From NCBI GenBank assembly GCA_001771585.1, contig MEUE01000001.1, positions 682,001-746,000 of the forward strand: a stretch of 64,000 bases of DNA, given 5' to 3'. Within the stretch, counting starts at the first letter, position 1. Each line of letters opens with the position of its first letter. This DNA comes from a candidate division WOR-1 bacterium RIFOXYB2_FULL_46_45 (GTDB taxonomy: Bacteria; Margulisbacteria; WOR-1; XYC2-FULL-46-14). The position numbers were made by a program, and so were the translations under genes. Positions 60,284-64,000 of the stretch are shown here, piece after piece. The notes beneath the pieces are model-generated. The model made no database searches. It worked only from the letters and a program-made list of their open reading frames with translations, and was not told where the DNA came from.

Positions 60284-61525
60284 TTATTCCTCATCAAACG
60301 ACTGTGGATCCGCAAAATCTTCCCATATCTCCCTAAACGAATCTCCCCTAGTACTACGATCAAATAAGCCTCCCCCCGGGGTCCTATGATTAGGAATTTC
60401 CTCCGGCGCGGGCAAAAAGTGGCTCGGCAAAATTCCTTTTATGATTTCCATTAGCTGGTTTATTCCAACCACCGGATGCTCAATCCCTTCTTCTATTTTT
60501 TCTCTGTGTTCTCCTATAAAAAGAAGCAAATAACGCGCCTTCGCATTATTTTCGGAGGTCTTGAATAACTTGATCAAGACCTCTCTCATTTTCTCTGCCC
60601 TAAGCGAGCATAATCTCTGCAACATCAGGATCAATATCTCCTCTATTGCTTCTTCTTTTCTTATTCTATCCTCGTACCGCTCTTCTGCCCGACCTGTGCT
60701 TCCAAATCCCCGATTCCGCTCCCGAAGCCATCTTCCTGCCTGTCTCACTCCGGCTCTTTGAGCCGCCAAAAAATCTGAAACATTATTTAGCGCAGTCGCA
60801 ATTCTTTTAGAATCCGCGTACTCCAGCACTCTGGGCAAAAGGTCCGATGTCCGATTTTCTCCTGCCGATAAAACCGCTTGCAATACGCTTCCGTTTAAAA
60901 ATGGAGCAACTTTTTCAAGCATTGCTCCTTGTGTTGCAATCGCTCCTAATACTGCCGTCTTTGCTTCCGGTGCTTGAACTCTAGCAACAAGACCGGCGCA
61001 TTGTTTTGGTTTTAATGTAGAAAAGAACTTTCCCAACAACTCCGGATCTACCAATCCAAGAAGCTTTTCTCTTTTAACTAAAGCTCTTCCTATCGATTCC
61101 GGGGAGCTCCCTCCTTCCCCTGCAATTGATCTAAAAACATCTTCCCCTCTTTGCGCGGGAACCGGCAATACTTCCGGCTCCTCCACCCGTTCTGCCTGCA
61201 GCTCAACAACTGCGGGCACCGGAACCACAACTTCTTCTATTATAGGCATCTGTGCTTGAAAAAACGCTTTTAAGCCGGCAGAATCCAATTTTTGGTCTAG
61301 CGTTTCAACCTGAACGGGAGGGATTTGCCCTTCTAAAGGATTAATTTCCAATAAAGAAACCGAAACTGCCCGCACAAATTGCGCCGACAGCCCGCTCTTG
61401 CCAATCTCCGTAACAAGATTACCTAACGCAAGCAACCGCAGATCCTGCTCCCCGATTTTTACCGGAACCTTCAACCTCGAAAATAACGGATTCGATCCTG
61501 ATCTTACAATGCTTGAACCTGACAT
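60284..61525 (-). CDS. Unknown 413-residue soluble protein, first gene of the four-gene operon
   Basis: An AAGGAGGTAAA site precedes the ATG at 61525. N-terminal ~90 residues alpha/beta, a Pro/Val/Glu linker (~95-125), a helical-repeat-like middle (ELLGKFFSTLKPKQCAGLVARV... to DFLAAQRAG), and a charged helical end. No known domain recognised. TATAAATA-like elements lie in the short gap to the divergent NHL gene. Confidence 0.6.
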   Translation of the reverse strand: MSGSSIVRSGSNPLFSRLKVPVKIGEQDLRLLALGNLVTEIGKSGLSAQFVRAVSVSLLEINPLEGQIPPVQVETLDQKLDSAGLKAFFQAQMPIIEEVVVPVPAVVELQAERVEEPEVLPVPAQRGEDVFRSIAGEGGSSPESIGRALVKREKLLGLVDPELLGKFFSTLKPKQCAGLVARVQAPEAKTAVLGAIATQGAMLEKVAPFLNGSVLQAVLSAGENRTSDLLPRVLEYADSKRIATALNNVSDFLAAQRAGVRQAGRWLRERNRGFGSTGRAEERYEDRIRKEEAIEEILILMLQRLCSLRAEKMREVLIKLFKTSENNAKARYLLLFIGEHREKIEEGIEHPVVGINQLMEIIKGILPSHFLPAPEEIPNHRTPGGGLFDRSTRGDSFREIWEDFADPQSFDEE

Positions 61526-61597
61526 AATAAATTTACCTCCTTGATTATGATATATTTATATCGTACCCTTTTCCAAAAAATTTCACTTAAACTGTGT

Positions 61598-61603
61598 TAT
61601 AAT
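61598..61603 (+). promoter_or_regulatory. TATAAT -10 box 6 nt before the NHL GTG start
   Basis: TATAAT, six bases, GTG at 61610; no Shine-Dalgarno. A leaderless transcript with GTG start is predicted. Confidence 0.6.
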
Positions 61604-61609
61604 ATCTTT

Positions 61610-62587
61610 GTGAGGATTCTAGCCCGTCTTATTCTTCTGCTTCTAATCCTTGCTCCACCCGCTCTTGCTATGGGAACTCCGCCTTCAACACAACCGGTTA
61701 AACAACTTTATCCGCAAGTGGAATATGCCGGGATGTTCGGCTATGCCGGCTCCGGCGACGGGCAGTTTTATTATCCCAAAGCGGTCGACGTCCCCGCCTT
61801 CGGAGATCTAACCACCGACGTCGGCAATGTCTTTGTGGCCGACACCGGCAACAACCGGATACAACGGCTGAATCCGGACGGCTCCCCGGTTTATCAGTTC
61901 GGATTCTTCGGGAGCGGAGGAAAAGAATTTAATGCCCCGTCCGGAATCGCGATTGATTTCAATCATTTTATCTTCGTAAGCGACAAAGAGAACCATCGGA
62001 TCCAGAAATTCGATATTTACGGCAACTTTATCTCCGCCTGGGGAAGCTTCGGCACCGAAAAGGGACAGTTCAGAAGCCCCCGAGGGATCGCCCTCGATTA
62101 CTGGGGAAATGTCTACGCCGCCGATGTTGAGAACGACCGGATCCAAAAATTCGACCTGAACGGAAATTATATGCAGAGCTTCGGCGCCTTCGGGGTCGGC
62201 GGAGGATTTTTCGACAACCCCTCCGATGTGGCGGTCGACCGCGACCGGAATATTTTTATCGCCGACACCAACAACCATCGAATACAAGTAATAGACGAAT
62301 ACGGCCAGCCGCGCCTCTCTTTTGGAGGATTTGGAGGAAAGGCGGGCCAGTTTGATTTTCCCCAAGGGATCGCGATTAACGACGACATCATCTGCGTGGC
62401 CGACACGGGCAACAACCGGATCCAGGTCTTCGACAAGCGCGGAAATTTTCTGCTCCTGTTCGGGGAAAAGGGATCAAATCCCGGACAATTTATGGAACCG
62501 GTCGGCCTGGCATTCGGCGCCGGAAAAATCCTGTATGTTGTTGATTCAAGGAACCAGCGGATCCAAAAGTTTCAATTAAGGTACTGA
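61610..62587 (+). CDS. Secreted NHL-repeat beta-propeller protein
   Basis: 325 residues from the GTG at 61610; upstream ATGs add an implausible tail. Signal peptide VRILARLILLLLILAPPALA. Six NHL repeats follow, each with a GxxGxFxxPxxxAxD...VFVADxxNxRIQxF pattern (for instance VFVADTGNNRIQRL and VYAADVENDRIQKF), enough for one six-bladed propeller. Such domains bind proteins or glycans in the periplasm or at the surface. The next gene encodes a large envelope protein. Divergent from the unknown operon. Confidence 0.9.
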   Translation: MRILARLILLLLILAPPALAMGTPPSTQPVKQLYPQVEYAGMFGYAGSGDGQFYYPKAVDVPAFGDLTTDVGNVFVADTGNNRIQRLNPDGSPVYQFGFFGSGGKEFNAPSGIAIDFNHFIFVSDKENHRIQKFDIYGNFISAWGSFGTEKGQFRSPRGIALDYWGNVYAADVENDRIQKFDLNGNYMQSFGAFGVGGGFFDNPSDVAVDRDRNIFIADTNNHRIQVIDEYGQPRLSFGGFGGKAGQFDFPQGIAINDDIICVADTGNNRIQVFDKRGNFLLLFGEKGSNPGQFMEPVGLAFGAGKILYVVDSRNQRIQKFQLRY

Positions 62588-62642
62588 AGCACCTCGCTTA
62601 AAATAGGCCGTTAACGGCAGAAAAGCTCCAAAAGGAATTGTT

Positions 62643-64000
62643 ATGAGGATACTATTAACTATTTCGGCTCTTCTGGCGGCGCTCGCCGTTTTCGCGGCGG
62701 CGGCACCCTTTTACGAGTCGGCCGATTTCAGCATAAACTTCAGCCCCGACTACCCGCTCATAATCGGAAAAGAGACGCAGATTAAAGTCGTAAGCCCAAT
62801 CACGGCCCGAAGGGTCACCGCGGTCTTTGACAACGAGGATAAGGTCCGGCTTAATTTTGAAAACGGATCCTGGTTGGGAAAATATCTCATCCCTGCCGAT
62901 TTTGAATCGGGCTGGCACCCCTTGAATATTTATTTTGTCAAAAAGGCGGAGGCGGAACCAAACCTCTTTCAAAAATTTTTCTTCTTTATCCGCCTGCGTA
63001 GCCCGGAACCAAAATACAAAGACACTTTGATCAAACGCTCCATGAATATCCGGATCTTTAAGCAGGAAGAGTTAGATGCGAATCCGTTACTCCTCTCTTC
63101 TTCTTATCCGAGCAACGAGGCGGAGGTGGTCCTTCACATTGAAAGAGCCACCTTGGAAGGGTATCAGGAGATCGGGGGGGAACCCGAGGGAGCGACGCTG
63201 GATGAATTATTGGGAAAGCCGGTCAGCAAAGAGGCTTTTCCGTTGCGAATCAAGGGGAGCCGAATTTTCACCTTCAACCAGAAGACCGTGGAGGGGACAA
63301 AAGAATCGTATCTCCCCGGAGCCGGCCGGGAAGAATCGTTGAGGATCAATGTCAGCGGAAAAATGGACGGGACCGAGATCGACGCCAATTTCTTTTCCAC
63401 CTCCAGCTTGAGCACGACGCAAACTTCAACCCGCGAAGAAAAAGTTTCAATTTTATTGCGGCGCGGGTCGCTTGAAGCGTATATGGGGGACTTTACCGCC
63501 GACTTGAACGATACCGAATTTACTCCGCTCACCCAGCTAATCTCCGGAATACGGATACAGGGAGAAAATAAATACGGCGGTTTCAAGGCGATTGTTTCAA
63601 CTCCAAAAGGGAGCGCCAAAATCACCCGGCTGTACGGAAACGGGACCCAGGGCCCGTACTATCTCACCCCCGCTCCGGTCGAGGTCGACAGCGAACGGGT
63701 CTATTTGAACGACCTGCTCCAAAAACGGGGGGATGAATACACGATCGACTACAACGCCGGAACAATCACATTCAGAAAAAAGACCTTGATCTCCACCGAC
63801 ATTATTGAAACCTATTACAACTATCGTGAAACAATCTACCAGCACGGGCTTTATGCTTTCCGCGGCTATGTCAAACCGAGCGACCGCTTGAGGATCGGGG
63901 CAAGTTATATTAACGACTCGGACTCGCTCCAAAATGCCCAAAGTATCCAATCACAAACCGGAGCCAACCCAAAAAGCCACCAGGTCTTTGGACTGGATTC
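62643..64000 (+). CDS. Large secreted envelope protein, partial (runs off the window)
   Basis: From the ATG at 62643 (AAAGGAA site) the frame is open to the window end: 452 codons. Signal peptide MRILLTISALLAALAVFAAA. The later motif ERVYLNDLLQKRGDEYTIDY followed by AGTITFRKK is a beta unit known from large outer-membrane or surface proteins of diderm bacteria, after which barrel-like strands begin. Co-directional with the NHL gene after 55 bases. The C-terminus is missing, so no class is given. Confidence 0.75.
   Translation, partial: MRILLTISALLAALAVFAAAAPFYESADFSINFSPDYPLIIGKETQIKVVSPITARRVTAVFDNEDKVRLNFENGSWLGKYLIPADFESGWHPLNIYFVKKAEAEPNLFQKFFFFIRLRSPEPKYKDTLIKRSMNIRIFKQEELDANPLLLSSSYPSNEAEVVLHIERATLEGYQEIGGEPEGATLDELLGKPVSKEAFPLRIKGSRIFTFNQKTVEGTKESYLPGAGREESLRINVSGKMDGTEIDANFFSTSSLSTTQTSTREEKVSILLRRGSLEAYMGDFTADLNDTEFTPLTQLISGIRIQGENKYGGFKAIVSTPKGSAKITRLYGNGTQGPYYLTPAPVEVDSERVYLNDLLQKRGDEYTIDYNAGTITFRKKTLISTDIIETYYNYRETIYQHGLYAFRGYVKPSDRLRIGASYINDSDSLQNAQSIQSQTGANPKSHQVFGLD

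Overview
The window looks like one contig from a diderm (two-membrane) bacterium of an uncultured, small-genome lineage. MsbA, an LpxB-type protein, a heptosyltransferase and an ArnT-type transferase point to an outer membrane with a lipid-A or LPS-like glycolipid. The standard code is used, genes are tightly packed with many ATGA overlaps, and moderate GC with this gene mix is reminiscent of the Margulisbacteria/Saganbacteria (WOR-1) group. That placement is inference; nothing in the window is a phylogenetic marker strong enough to fix it.

Layout. 1-10759 (+) is a surface glycolipid/polysaccharide operon: the end of a GT-B transferase, an MsbA-type flippase, an LpxB-related protein, several GT4/GT2/GT9/GT39 transferases and a methyltransferase. 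It is followed by ssb, a secreted SagB-type nitroreductase and an LCP-family cell-wall polymer ligase. 12749-16730 (-) holds thiH-thiG, then a REP-associated tyrosine transposase (RAYT, 14641-15018) in a cluster of seven REP-like hairpins, then an NfnB/GltA-type flavoprotein. 16751-24957 carries a receiver-like protein, a beta-barrel protein, typA, an AsmA-like protein preceded by a 33-residue basic ORF, an HI0933-type flavoprotein, a holin-like small membrane protein and an unknown anchored protein. 25087-32555 holds a secreted Ntn hydrolase and an esterase/MscS/P-type ATPase/slipin block flanked by decayed fragments of itself. 32612-38892 has a DUF5674 gene pair, tRNA-Asn, a BASS transporter, a GH130/GT4-fusion pair and an NfnA-type reductase. 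38899-48212 carries a peptide ABC transporter (A, B, C, D and F parts) split by htpX-lemA-ferredoxin and by an accessory island with an HTH-MNT/HEPN toxin-antitoxin pair, an unknown protein and an ADP-ribosylglycohydrolase. 48410-53684 has a repeat-bounded four-helix-bundle gene, gspG/gspF-type genes, tatD, metG and a double-receiver regulator. 53735-61525 is an operon of four large soluble proteins that I do not recognise. 61610-64000 (+) has a secreted NHL propeller and the start of a large envelope protein.

Three genome-level patterns stand out. (1) REP-like hairpins around the RAYT keep a CCCC/GGGG base and a TTTA (or TTAA) loop while the inner stem bases differ and still pair. (2) A second hairpin family with loop CAATG and unrelated but self-complementary stems sits in frame inside three genes (a GT2, oppF, metG), and other in-frame repeat fragments lie in further genes. 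(3) Many operon-leading genes have TATAAT-like boxes only 5-9 nt before the start codon, which predicts leaderless mRNAs, while genes inside operons use Shine-Dalgarno sites.

The strongest candidates for something undescribed are the RAYT/REP system with its structure-conserved hairpins and the four-gene unknown operon at 53735-61525. A repeat-bounded four-helix-bundle cassette at 48356-48864 comes next.
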